DNA of 26,094 nt from a virus. The stretch is from positions 1-26,094 of IMG/VR virus record IMGVR_UViG_3300006030_000095, one strand, 5' to 3'. A program made the position numbers and the translations under genes. The stretch's first letter is position 1, and every line of letters begins with the position of its first letter. Shown here piece by piece: positions 8,511 through 15,146 of the stretch. Under the pieces are notes generated by a model. That model had not been told where the DNA came from, searched no databases, and worked only from the letters and a program-made list of their open reading frames with translations.

Positions 8511-9151
8511 AGATTTTTGTCTATGTCCTCTTTAGTTTTTCCCTCTAGGTCGCAACGAGACATATTCCCCACAAACGGGTCCCAGATATGACCAACGTCA
8601 ATAAGCCATCGGTTTCCTGAACCGTGAAATTGAGAAATAAAAGCATTTGCCGCCATGCCACACGAGAATAAATAGACACGATTATCCATCATTAAAAATG
8701 GCGGTGGCGTGTCGAATGCGTTTGATGCTGGAACTTCTATAAACTGAGCGCCAGGAAACTCTTTTGCAACAAACGGCCGAATAGACGCATTTGCAATAAA
8801 GGTAAGCGGCATCTTTTTTAATTGTTCTATAAATGGATACAGCTCACCGCTGGCCACCGCCTCTCCTAAAAACTCGCTGTCGTGCCAATCAACATCTGGG
8901 TACTCATTTTCCATACGAGTTCTGTCTTGTGGTAATACCCTCTGCATACCATAAATAAACGTTGGGTCGTTTTTGTGTTTCATTGAGTCTAGTAATCCAG
9001 CTCGTAACTCTGGAGAATATCTACACCCGTTAGAGTTTCCACCACGTTTCCCCCACATACAATACATTTCCCCGTCCCCATAACGAGCAAAACTAAATGT
9101 TTCCCCACGCTTTAGTTTATCCACATAGTGTTGTAATTTATATGATTTCAT
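8498..9151 (-). CDS. GT-D-fold glycosyltransferase (DUF1792-like)
   Basis: Residues 19-30 read FSFARYGDGEMY, matching the conserved 'R.GDGE' site of the GT-D fold (DUF1792), in which the acidic D-x-E pair (here D26 and E28) coordinates the metal and sugar nucleotide. The C-terminal WLIDVGHIWDPF matches the family's 'DxGhxxD' signature. The founding members extend glycans on streptococcal serine-rich surface adhesins. At 217 residues it is a single compact domain. It sits between a methyltransferase and a GT4-like enzyme in the cassette, with 13-14 base overlaps on both sides. GT-D enzymes are far less common in phages than GT-A or GT-B enzymes. Acceptor and donor are unknown. Confidence 0.75.
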   Translation of the reverse strand: MKSYKLQHYVDKLKRGETFSFARYGDGEMYCMWGKRGGNSNGCRYSPELRAGLLDSMKHKNDPTFIYGMQRVLPQDRTRMENEYPDVDWHDSEFLGEAVASGELYPFIEQLKKMPLTFIANASIRPFVAKEFPGAQFIEVPASNAFDTPPPFLMMDNRVYLFSCGMAANAFISQFHGSGNRWLIDVGHIWDPFVGNMSRCDLEGKTKEDIDKNLWEK

Positions 9152-9611
9152 ATTCCGTTGGGTTTTCGTATTCTAAAATAAGAACCTTCTTTGCAACTCT
9201 CTTTAGCTCTTTTTGCATCTTCTTCCACTCTTCCTCGCCGAGATTGTCTATAACCATCTTTTTAATAGAAACACAGAACGCCCAATCAAACTGCTTTTTT
9301 CCAAACGGGAGACTTTTTAGGTTTCCTTGAATGAAGGTTTTCTTTGGGTATTTTCCTTGTGCCTTTTTTATAAACTCTGGAGAAAAATCAACGCCCGTGT
9401 AGTTTTCAAATTCAGAAGACCATCTCCCGTAACCACAGCCTGCGTCTAAAACCTGCGAGTCTTTTGGTATGTGAGTTTTGAGTAGTTCCTTGTGTGCTTT
9501 ATTTATTACACTCCACCCAGCGTCATGTATAACATACACAGAGAAGTGCTCTTGCACCGCGGTTTTAATTCTTTCTGCCCAGAACTCTAATTTGTCTATA
9601 GGTTTTGACAT
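9138..9611 (-). CDS. Class I SAM-dependent methyltransferase
   Basis: This 157-residue protein has the SAM-binding motif VLDAGCGYG (residues 54-62), an acidic residue at the end of strand two (GVDFS, D75) and the later FDWAFCVS segment (motif IV region). It resembles small Methyltransf_11/25-type enzymes that methylate sugars or other small molecules. The N-terminal 50 residues are helical, as usual for the cap. Within the glycan cassette it most plausibly O- or N-methylates a sugar, as in capped glycan chains, but DNA or protein targets cannot be excluded. Its ends overlap the neighbouring GNAT and GT-D genes by 16 and 14 bases, so the three genes are probably translated as a coupled set. 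Confidence 0.8.
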   Translation of the reverse strand: MSKPIDKLEFWAERIKTAVQEHFSVYVIHDAGWSVINKAHKELLKTHIPKDSQVLDAGCGYGRWSSEFENYTGVDFSPEFIKKAQGKYPKKTFIQGNLKSLPFGKKQFDWAFCVSIKKMVIDNLGEEEWKKMQKELKRVAKKVLILEYENPTEYEII

Positions 9612-9949
9612 AGTTTTTTATATGAAGCAACGCCTAATACCGCATCTCCGCCCGCATATAGATTTGGAACAACCCTCTCCTTGAATCCTATCTTTCTATA
9701 AAACTTTCCCGCGGATACGTTGGAACGAAGCCTAAAAACAAAAACAGAATGATATGGTTCTATGAAGTCTAGCATCTCGGAGACTAATTTTGTTGCGTGT
9801 CCTTTTCCTTTATGCCGAACCTCAATAAAAAGTATCTCTACGTTGTCCCCCGTTCCCAATCTCCACACAATATAACCAAGCGGATTATAAATATAAGAAC
9901 AGTCTGTGTACCCACTTATTCTTTTTAGGAGCTCTTTCTTTGTTCGCAT
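9596..9949 (-). CDS. GNAT-family N-acetyltransferase
   Basis: This 117-residue protein has the acetyl-CoA pyrophosphate-binding loop at VRHKGKGHATKLV (residues 44-56, R-x-x-G-x-G), preceded by strand EILFIEV, and ends with the 'FYRKIGFKE' motif typical of GNAT enzymes (about 87-95). It is shorter than most GNATs, so the N-terminal substrate part is reduced. In the glycan cassette it could acylate the 4-amino group made by the aminotransferase, as the GNAT enzyme WecD does for dTDP-Fuc4N. The start overlaps the upstream glycosyltransferase by 25 bases. Amino-sugar acetylation is inferred from context; a protein or small-molecule acceptor is possible. Confidence 0.82.
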   Translation of the reverse strand: MRTKKELLKRISGYTDCSYIYNPLGYIVWRLGTGDNVEILFIEVRHKGKGHATKLVSEMLDFIEPYHSVFVFRLRSNVSAGKFYRKIGFKERVVPNLYAGGDAVLGVASYKKLCQNL

Positions 9950-10788
9950 GCGTTCTTAATACCATTATACAATCCACGAGCCATTTCGTCAAAAGAATAC
10001 TTCTCCACATGTGTTCTCGCAATAGTCCTGTCGAAATCTTTTCCGCCCCACATTTCTAATATCTTTTCTTTTAAATCTTCGTAGTTATCGTATTGGAAAT
10101 ACGCACCCAGTTCCCGTAGGTAGTCGCTCGCCCCCATATACGGAGAATTTGAAACAAGTGAACGCTTGCCATTGAATAGCCCCTCCATAAGTGTAAGTCC
10201 GCCCGTAGATGCCTCTCTATACCCACAAGTCATAAAGGAGCATTCTGACACCAGTTTCCGAAACTCCTCTTTTGAATAGCCATGTTCTGTGTGCACGTAG
10301 GGGATATTGAGTTCCTCGCAAGCTCTCTTTACCCAACCAAGGTTCTCCTCTGGATAATCCCGCACTGGGTCAAGAACATACCCACCATTCTTGGTGTCGT
10401 GGTCGTATGTGAGAATGCCTGTGTGTACAACAATAGACTGAACATCAAGTAGTTCTTTAAGTCTTTTTTGTTGTCCTGACGATGGCACAAATACAACGTC
10501 TGACTTTTTTAAAACTCCAGCATAAAATGGCCAATTATATCCAGGACTCCTTCCTTCGTGTGCCCACAAATAATAATCCCAGCAATATGTTACTAGTGGT
10601 TTTTTATATATTGCGCTCAGTTGTTCGGCACGTTCACTCATGATAATGGAGGCACAGTATATTGCCTCTGCTTCTTCTGGTGGAACAAAATCAAAGTAAT
10701 TCTTCATAGCCTCGAGTTGTTCGTCCTTATCGCCCTCGGTGAAGTTTTCTACGAAGTGAAGTTTAATTTTTGTATCAACTCTTTGCAT
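9925..10788 (-). CDS. GT-B-type glycosyltransferase
   Basis: This 287-residue protein has a GT-B layout: an N-terminal Rossmann-like part (residues 1-95, including KSDVVFVPSSGQQKRL) and a C-terminal donor-binding part in which YREASTGGLTLMEGLFNGKR (about 192-211) matches the E-x-x-GG-xxxxE donor loop of GT4-like enzymes. The segment at 200-225 continues with SLVSNSPYMGASDYL, as in 'pVvas....g..dyi' of that family. The product ends in a basic tail. The start overlaps the CgeB-like gene by 40 bases, one of the larger overlaps here, so a slightly later start is possible. It probably transfers a hexose-type sugar within the cassette; specificity is unknown. Confidence 0.78.
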   Translation of the reverse strand: MQRVDTKIKLHFVENFTEGDKDEQLEAMKNYFDFVPPEEAEAIYCASIIMSERAEQLSAIYKKPLVTYCWDYYLWAHEGRSPGYNWPFYAGVLKKSDVVFVPSSGQQKRLKELLDVQSIVVHTGILTYDHDTKNGGYVLDPVRDYPEENLGWVKRACEELNIPYVHTEHGYSKEEFRKLVSECSFMTCGYREASTGGLTLMEGLFNGKRSLVSNSPYMGASDYLRELGAYFQYDNYEDLKEKILEMWGGKDFDRTIARTHVEKYSFDEMARGLYNGIKNACEQRKSS

Positions 10789-11642
10789 TTTTTATCCATT
10801 GTGTAATTATCTCGTACCCACTCAAAGTTTTTCTTGACTATCTCCTCCCGCTCTTCTTCGTTCTTTAAATAGTACTTTATCTTTTTTAAGAGGTCCTTGG
10901 TGTCCCCCCTCTTGTAGGTGACTATGTGGGGATATTCTTCTTTTAATCCAGGTACGTCTTGGTGTATCAAAAATCCCCCACGACCAAGGGTTTCAACAAC
11001 CCTATTAGACCAGTAGTGTGGTGAATACACGCTATCCCCAACAACAACGCCAGTTTTTGCATAAACTTTATTTAGGTCTGTCCCGCGAAGTTCGTCTGTA
11101 TTACCGTATCCAAACCATTTAAATTTAAAATTTTCCTTTACTTCTGCGAGCGCGCTTATTCTTTCGGTGTTCGCTGGATTATGAGACCCAACAAAAATAA
11201 CGTCATGTTCCCGTGGTTGTTTGGGGTACAGAAAGCACTCTTCTTTATAGATACCTTGTCTAACAAGCTGGTGATTTATTCCCAGCTTTTCAAATTTTTT
11301 TTGATTTCCACCGTCTGTTGTGAAAACATAGTCTGCTTTAAAAAATCCCTGAATAGAAACCTGTGGCTCGCGCACATAACCAAAATATAAATCAAAAATC
11401 CAACATACGGTTTTCATGCCACGCTCCCTATGTTTTTCTATTGTTTTTATACTTTCTGGTGGTGGGTTCCATTTACTAAAAATAAGTATCTCTGGCTTAG
11501 TCTTGTCTAGTGTGTTATTTAAATCAAACCACCCAATATGTCTTGGGATACGGGTGACCTCGTGGCCAATAGACTCAAAAGACCGAGCAATATATTCTTC
11601 GTCATGGAATTTATGAAAGTTTCCGATAAGACCTATTTTCAT
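10749..11642 (-). CDS. CgeB-like glycosyltransferase (GT-B)
   Basis: This 297-residue protein resembles the CgeB/DUF3880 group, which in Bacillus contributes to spore-coat glycosylation. Features are the N-terminal MKIGLIGNFHKFHDEEYIAR, the central VIFVGSHNPANTERIS (strand and loop opening the second domain, about 149-164) and the C-terminal SPHYWSNRVVETLGRGGFL, which is the typical nucleotide-sugar site 'R.fE.la.G.f.l'. It is followed by a C-terminal helical hairpin. It overlaps the GT2-like gene by four bases (ATGA). In this cassette it is one of five transferases that together could build an oligosaccharide of up to about five sugars. Confidence 0.8.
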   Translation of the reverse strand: MKIGLIGNFHKFHDEEYIARSFESIGHEVTRIPRHIGWFDLNNTLDKTKPEILIFSKWNPPPESIKTIEKHRERGMKTVCWIFDLYFGYVREPQVSIQGFFKADYVFTTDGGNQKKFEKLGINHQLVRQGIYKEECFLYPKQPREHDVIFVGSHNPANTERISALAEVKENFKFKWFGYGNTDELRGTDLNKVYAKTGVVVGDSVYSPHYWSNRVVETLGRGGFLIHQDVPGLKEEYPHIVTYKRGDTKDLLKKIKYYLKNEEEREEIVKKNFEWVRDNYTMDKKCKELIQKLNFTS

Positions 11643-12397
11643 TTTGGTAGTGCTGGTGTTTTTCTTGGCTGTGTTTCTGGAGACTCTCGTAGTTTATTTA
11701 AAAGACCTTGTGTGTCGAGTTGTATCATCTTTAACTCTCTTCCTAAATCATCATAATACGCCCCAGCTTTCCACCTTTTCATTGGGTCATATTTTTTATA
11801 TCTTTCTATTTTTCTTTGCCTGTCTTCTTTCTTCATAAGTCCATAATGAAGGAGGTAGTATGGTGCGTGCCAACCATATTTATAAACTATTGGTGGCCCT
11901 AGACCGCAGTGTACATTTTTCTTTTGAAACTGTAAGCCGTATTCTGGAAGGAACTTATAAAATCGTATGTTCCAAAATCTCTGTATCCCAGCATCGTGTG
12001 CGAAGTGGTGTTCGTCATTATATAAATTAACAACAAGGAAGTTATATCCTATCTCTGTTGTTCTTGCGAGGCGTTCTGCCTCTTCTCTTGTGAATTCTGG
12101 AGCAAACACCTCATCCATATCTAGGGCAATAATCCAGTCTGGGTTTAATTCCCCTGCCTTAGTAAGGAGCTCTGTTTTTATATTTGGTTGGTCAATTCCC
12201 CATTCTCTATTGTCTTCGTACTGCATGAACCCGTACTTCTTTATGAGTTTCTTTTCCTTGAGGGTCGCGTTGTTTGTTACGATAATAACTTCATCGCAAA
12301 GACGCTTGAACTCACGCATGGTTTTATCCATGTATCGAGAGGCTTCGTTCGGACCACAAACTCCTATTCCAACGATTTTAACTGAGCCTTCAGCCAT
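11639..12397 (-). CDS. GT2-like glycosyltransferase (GT-A fold)
   Basis: This 252-residue protein begins KIVGIGVCGPNEASRYMDKT, an unusual variant of the GT2 start, and has DWIIALDMDEVF (residues 87-98) with the metal-binding D93-x-D95 of GT-A enzymes. It is related to the Glyco_tranf_2_4 type of short transferases often found in phages and surface-glycan loci. The central region is rich in His, Trp and Tyr (FAHDAGIQRFWNIRFYKFLP). The last 25 residues are polar and probably disordered. It is the first transferase of the cassette, overlapping a small helical gene by 34 bases. Donor and acceptor are unknown; it might add the first sugar to a virion protein, but nothing in the sequence shows this. 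Confidence 0.82.
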   Translation of the reverse strand: MAEGSVKIVGIGVCGPNEASRYMDKTMREFKRLCDEVIIVTNNATLKEKKLIKKYGFMQYEDNREWGIDQPNIKTELLTKAGELNPDWIIALDMDEVFAPEFTREEAERLARTTEIGYNFLVVNLYNDEHHFAHDAGIQRFWNIRFYKFLPEYGLQFQKKNVHCGLGPPIVYKYGWHAPYYLLHYGLMKKEDRQRKIERYKKYDPMKRWKAGAYYDDLGRELKMIQLDTQGLLNKLRESPETQPRKTPALPK

Positions 12398-12576
12398 ACA
12401 AGTTTTTTATCAATATCTTCGTTTGCGTGTATGCAGGAATCTACTATCTTTTTTGCCTCCGCTGTTTCTGCTCGTTCTGGTTCTTTATTCCACAACATAG
12501 CAACCTCGTTAGTGGCCTTCTTCATTTCCAACTCCTCGATATACTCCTTAATGTGTTTTGTTTTAAACTTGTTCAT
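12364..12576 (-). CDS. Small helical protein, unknown (70 aa)
   Basis: I do not recognise this 70-residue protein. It is highly charged and should be almost wholly alpha-helical (EYIEELEMKKATNEVAMLW and DIDKKLVWLKAQLKSLE), with heptad-like leucines that suggest a helical hairpin or coiled coil. It has one cysteine and no membrane segment. The start overlaps the upstream gene by 14 bases, and the end overlaps the GT2-like gene by 34. It belongs to the cassette by spacing and direction, but a link to glycosylation is not shown. Confidence 0.55.
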   Translation of the reverse strand: MNKFKTKHIKEYIEELEMKKATNEVAMLWNKEPERAETAEAKKIVDSCIHANEDIDKKLVWLKAQLKSLE

Positions 12577-12907
12577 TTTTTAATACTTTTTTAAGCTGTG
12601 CTTTGTTTGGTAATCGCCCCTCTTTGATGGCTTTGTTTATTTTCCTTGAAACAATCTGTTTTATGAGGGTTGTTTTCTTCTTGTCCTCAACAACTCTTTT
12701 TTTACTAAACACCCCATCTTCCTTTAGGGTTTGGAGCTTTCGTTTAAGCTCTGGGTTTGCTGTATCCGATTCGAGAAGTTTGTCTACAATGAATTCTATT
12801 GTCGGACTTGCTGGCACCTCGCGTACTGCGTGTTCCCGTATTTCCCTCGGTATACTCTCTTGTATTTCTCTCAGAACTTTATTTATAGATTCTTGTGTCC
12901 AACTCAT
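12563..12907 (-). CDS. Unknown charged helical protein (114 aa)
   Basis: This 114-residue protein is not recognised. It has an N-terminal helix with alternating charge (INKVLREIQESIPREIREHA), a middle helix (IEFIVDKLLESD) and a strongly basic C-terminal third (KKRVVEDKKKTTLIKQIVSRKINKAIKEGR), which could bind nucleic acid or an acidic partner. No cysteines or membrane segments are present. It overlaps the preceding gene by four bases and the following one by 14. It is the second gene after the terminator-promoter junction that follows the capsid gene, so it may be a capsid-associated minor protein rather than part of sugar synthesis. Confidence 0.55.
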   Translation of the reverse strand: MSWTQESINKVLREIQESIPREIREHAVREVPASPTIEFIVDKLLESDTANPELKRKLQTLKEDGVFSKKRVVEDKKKTTLIKQIVSRKINKAIKEGRLPNKAQLKKVLKNEQV

Positions 12908-13260
12908 CTTAGTTTTGTTATGTCTAATTGGTTCCCGCTTCTGTCCATGTAGTCGTGATTAGGAGGTATTTCTGGGTGTTTCTTTGCCTCCTCTATTTCA
13001 TCTTCCATTCCTTTTAAAAACCTTACTCTCGCTTCTTCTTTTTTTCCTTCCCTCGCGAGCGTCTCTGCTTCCCTTTTTGCTTTTTCCATAATTGTTCCAT
13101 CAGAGGTTCCAATGAGTTTTGGTTTTGGTCTTACTATAAGTCCTTTTGGTGGGTTGGAGTATAGTCCCCACGCATCTCGAGCGTTTGCTGATATAATTGT
13201 TCCGTCAAACCTTTCAAAGAAATACCACTTATTGTTTGCTGGGTGTAATGAGTCAGACAT
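12904..13260 (-). CDS. Unknown first gene of the cassette operon (118 aa)
   Basis: This 118-residue protein has an N-terminal beta-like part (NKWYFFERFDGTIISANARD, residues 9-28) followed by a Pro-rich turn region (YSNPPKGLIVRPKPKLIG), then a long charged helix (about 57-95, EKAKREAETLAREGKKEEAR) and a short polar tail. No known family is recognised. The ATG lies only seven bases after a TATAAT -10 box, so its transcript probably starts at or beside the ATG; I see no Shine-Dalgarno site. It follows the capsid terminator. It could be a minor capsid or head-decoration protein, since genes at this spot in other phages often are, but that is only positional. Confidence 0.6.
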   Translation of the reverse strand: MSDSLHPANNKWYFFERFDGTIISANARDAWGLYSNPPKGLIVRPKPKLIGTSDGTIMEKAKREAETLAREGKKEEARVRFLKGMEDEIEEAKKHPEIPPNHDYMDRSGNQLDITKLR

Positions 13261-13267
13261 TTTACAT

Positions 13268-13295
13268 ATTATACATTATTGTGTAAAAAATACAA
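13268..13295 (-). promoter_or_regulatory. Promoter for the glycan cassette, likely leaderless
   Basis: On the minus strand TTGTAT (13295-13290), a 16-base spacer and a perfect TATAAT (13273-13268) precede the ATG at 13260 by seven bases. The expected start site therefore falls on or next to that ATG. The -35 overlaps the T-run of the terminator after the capsid gene, so termination and restart are fused in one compact junction. The -35 is weak (three of six consensus bases) but matches the style of other promoters in the window. Confidence 0.6.
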
Positions 13296-13350
13296 GTGAT
13301 TGCTTCCAGAATTTGGGGGACTTCTTCTGGTTATCCCCCAAACAATCACT
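13285..13350 (-). terminator. Intrinsic terminator after the capsid gene
   Basis: Read on the minus strand, AGTGATTG TTTGGGGGA (13350-13334) pairs with TCCCCCAAA (13320-13312) and CAATCACT (13302-13295), giving a 9-bp GC-rich inner stem and an 8-bp outer stem separated by a one-sided nine-base bulge. A T6 run (13290-13285) follows. It starts five bases after the capsid stop codon. A short alternative pairing (CCAGAA/TTCTGG) involves the loop and the bulge and would compete with part of this fold. Confidence 0.8.
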
Positions 13351-13355
13351 AAAGA

Positions 13356-14285
13356 TTATGAACCAAGGAATGCTGATGATGCGTTGATAACTACGCCAGC
13401 TGGTTCACGAAGAACCTTAACTCCGTAGAGAATATCAACTACAGCGAGAGTACCGAGGTTTCGAACCTGGTTCTCCATCTGTACACGAATGCGGTTTCCA
13501 CCACGTGTTTGAACTGCGAATCCAAGACAACTCTTGTGTAAGAGGAGGTTTCGGTAAGTCTGTAAACCTGAAACAATGTTTGAGGTTGTGTAAACTGGGA
13601 TTCCGAAGAGAACTCCCTTTGAGTTGAGTGCGTATCCTGAGCCACTGAAGTTACCAGTTCGTACCATTCCTGCTTCGTTTGCAGGACCTACAGAATACTG
13701 TTGGTAGAACTTAGCAACTGCGTGAATCTGATTCCAGTATACGTATGGGTGGAAGAAGAATGCACATTCTGAAAGACGATACTTTGCAGTTTCGAGCTTT
13801 TCAATTGATTGACGAATTTCTGAATCAGTTACCACAGTTGCGGTGTCTCCAACAACGTTAGTTGAAAGAGATGACCACAATGCTGCGATGTCTGCTTCGA
13901 GTGCTTCTGCCAAGAGGTTTCGTGCCTCACGTGCATAAATTTCCATTACACCATATCGAGACGCAATCTGTTGGAGGTCTTTGTCTCCAATAATCCATGC
14001 AACATACTTATGTGTGTCGATAGTAAGAGTTGTGTCTACTGTGTCTGGTGATGCGGTTGTGATTTCTGCTCCTTGTGTTGATTGTGATGAAACTGTCAAT
14101 GCGTTGGTGTAGAAATCTGGAACGTGAAAGATGTCTGCTCCTTCCGTTGCGAAACTTGAGAGGTCAGTACAAAAATTAGCGAGAACTGTGTCGTTGAATG
14201 TTTTTTCATTCACGATACGTGTCCACTCTTCATTGATGACTGCCACCAAATTGGTCCCTGTGAATGGGTCTGATATTACTGCCAT
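13356..14285 (-). CDS. Major capsid protein
   Basis: This 309-residue protein is the probable HK97-fold coat protein. It lies directly downstream of a scaffold-like gene and upstream of a strong terminator. The N-terminal region has conserved-looking helices (residues 10-45, VINEEWTRIVNEKTFNDTVL), followed by the spine-helix region with acidic and Ala-rich character (AREARNLLAEALEADIAALW, about 118-137), and late beta strands (KGVLFGIPVYTTSNI and GTLAVVDILYGVKVLREPAG) typical of the A and P domains. No protease gene is visible next to it, so a T7/P22-like scaffold without proteolysis is likely. A hairpin-forming sequence lies in the 36-base gap before its ATG. Confidence rests on gene order plus fold-like features. 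Confidence 0.85.
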   Translation of the reverse strand: MAVISDPFTGTNLVAVINEEWTRIVNEKTFNDTVLANFCTDLSSFATEGADIFHVPDFYTNALTVSSQSTQGAEITTASPDTVDTTLTIDTHKYVAWIIGDKDLQQIASRYGVMEIYAREARNLLAEALEADIAALWSSLSTNVVGDTATVVTDSEIRQSIEKLETAKYRLSECAFFFHPYVYWNQIHAVAKFYQQYSVGPANEAGMVRTGNFSGSGYALNSKGVLFGIPVYTTSNIVSGLQTYRNLLLHKSCLGFAVQTRGGNRIRVQMENQVRNLGTLAVVDILYGVKVLREPAGVVINASSAFLGS

Positions 14286-14299
14286 GATTTATTGTGGCA

Positions 14300-14326
14300 A
14301 GTAATACCTGTTGTTAAGGTACTACT
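14300..14326 (-). other. Hairpin between scaffold and capsid genes
   Basis: The plus-strand sequence AGTAATACCT (14300-14309) and AGGTACTACT (14317-14326) form 10-base arms with one mismatch and a seven-base loop. In the mRNA this hairpin includes the scaffold stop codon (14322-14324) and ends about 15 bases before the capsid ATG. It could protect or process the capsid message, or affect its initiation. The stem is visible; any role is inferred. Confidence 0.4.
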
Positions 14327-14852
14327 CTGCCTGATTAGCTCCACCCCCCTTTAAACGCATTTCCCAAGCCTTCTGCTTTTCATCTGCTGAAACGGTTTCG
14401 TCTCGGAAAATATCATTTATTGGTTTTCCATTGTACGTTCGTACTTTGTTTGATGGAGTTGGTGTAGCCTCGGAAGATTTTTCTTCTTCTCTCATCTTAC
14501 TAACTGCTGCTGAAACAAAAGGACTTTTAGCTGCTTCTGGGAGAGAAATACCTTTTGCACGGGCGTATGCAGCGATTTCGCTGATAACCTCGGGCTTGTA
14601 TCCCTGCATTCGTAGCTCTACTCGTTCTTCTACTTCACGGAATTTGTCGTCTGATGATGCTACATCCTTTTTTGGTAATTGAGCCAATTCCTTTACTTTT
14701 AGCTCTGCTTTCTTTGCCCGTTCGAACAATCTTCGATTCTGCTCTTTAAGAGCTTCTTCTGCTGATTGACTTGAAGTATCTTCTACCAGTGCTTCAAGAC
14801 TTTCTTCTGGCTCAGGTGTTTGAGAGTCCTGAAACTCATTATTATTTTCCAT
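14322..14852 (-). CDS. Scaffolding protein
   Basis: This 176-residue protein has the hallmarks of a capsid scaffold: acidic and Gln/Ser-rich N-terminus (residues 1-30), a long charged helix with coiled-coil character (about 31-80, EEALKEQNRRLFERAKKAEL), a middle helical part and a short C-terminal domain containing NDIFRDETVSADEKQKAWEM. It has no cysteines. It sits directly upstream of the capsid gene, the usual order portal-(small gene)-scaffold-capsid. It would form the core on which capsid protein assembles and then leave. A head-fibre or decoration role is unlikely from composition. The protein has no recognisable protease motif. Confidence 0.78.
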   Translation of the reverse strand: MENNNEFQDSQTPEPEESLEALVEDTSSQSAEEALKEQNRRLFERAKKAELKVKELAQLPKKDVASSDDKFREVEERVELRMQGYKPEVISEIAAYARAKGISLPEAAKSPFVSAAVSKMREEEKSSEATPTPSNKVRTYNGKPINDIFRDETVSADEKQKAWEMRLKGGGANQAE

Positions 14853-14909
14853 TTTTAGAGATGGTTACTCTGATAATCTGTGTTTAAAGGATGCACAGCC
14901 CCCTTGGTT

Positions 14910-15146
14910 TTATTCGTAACTTGTTCCCGATGTCTTCTGCATTTGACCCTGAAACTTAATCTTGTTGATTACTTCTTCAATGGCCTTAGATGCTCTTACT
15001 GACGACTCCCTCGTTTCTTCTTTGTCCCAGTTACGCGAGTCGCACGTGTAGGCTTGGAGTCTTTCGAGGTAACTGATGAGGGATTTCCCAATATCAGATT
15101 TATGTAGTGTCTTAAAAAGTTGTATATCTTGTTCATTTATCTTCAT
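14910..15146 (-). CDS. Small protein between portal and scaffold (78 aa)
   Basis: This 78-residue protein is unrecognised. It looks helical (INEQDIQLFKTLHKSDIGKS and ASKAIEEVINKIKFQG) and has a single cysteine in AYTCDSRNW. The start overlaps the portal gene by four bases (ATGA), which couples their translation. Small genes at this place in other phages may encode portal- or scaffold-associated factors. The 57 bases between its stop and the scaffold ATG hold a run of G (CCAAGGGGGCTG) but no clear promoter or terminator. Confidence 0.6.
   Translation of the reverse strand: MKINEQDIQLFKTLHKSDIGKSLISYLERLQAYTCDSRNWDKEETRESSVRASKAIEEVINKIKFQGQMQKTSGTSYE

Noticed and set aside
9117-9126. TTATCCACA DnaA-box sequence on the plus strand
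   Set aside because: It lies within the coding start of the GT-D gene with no promoter or second box near it; a nine-base match can occur by chance.
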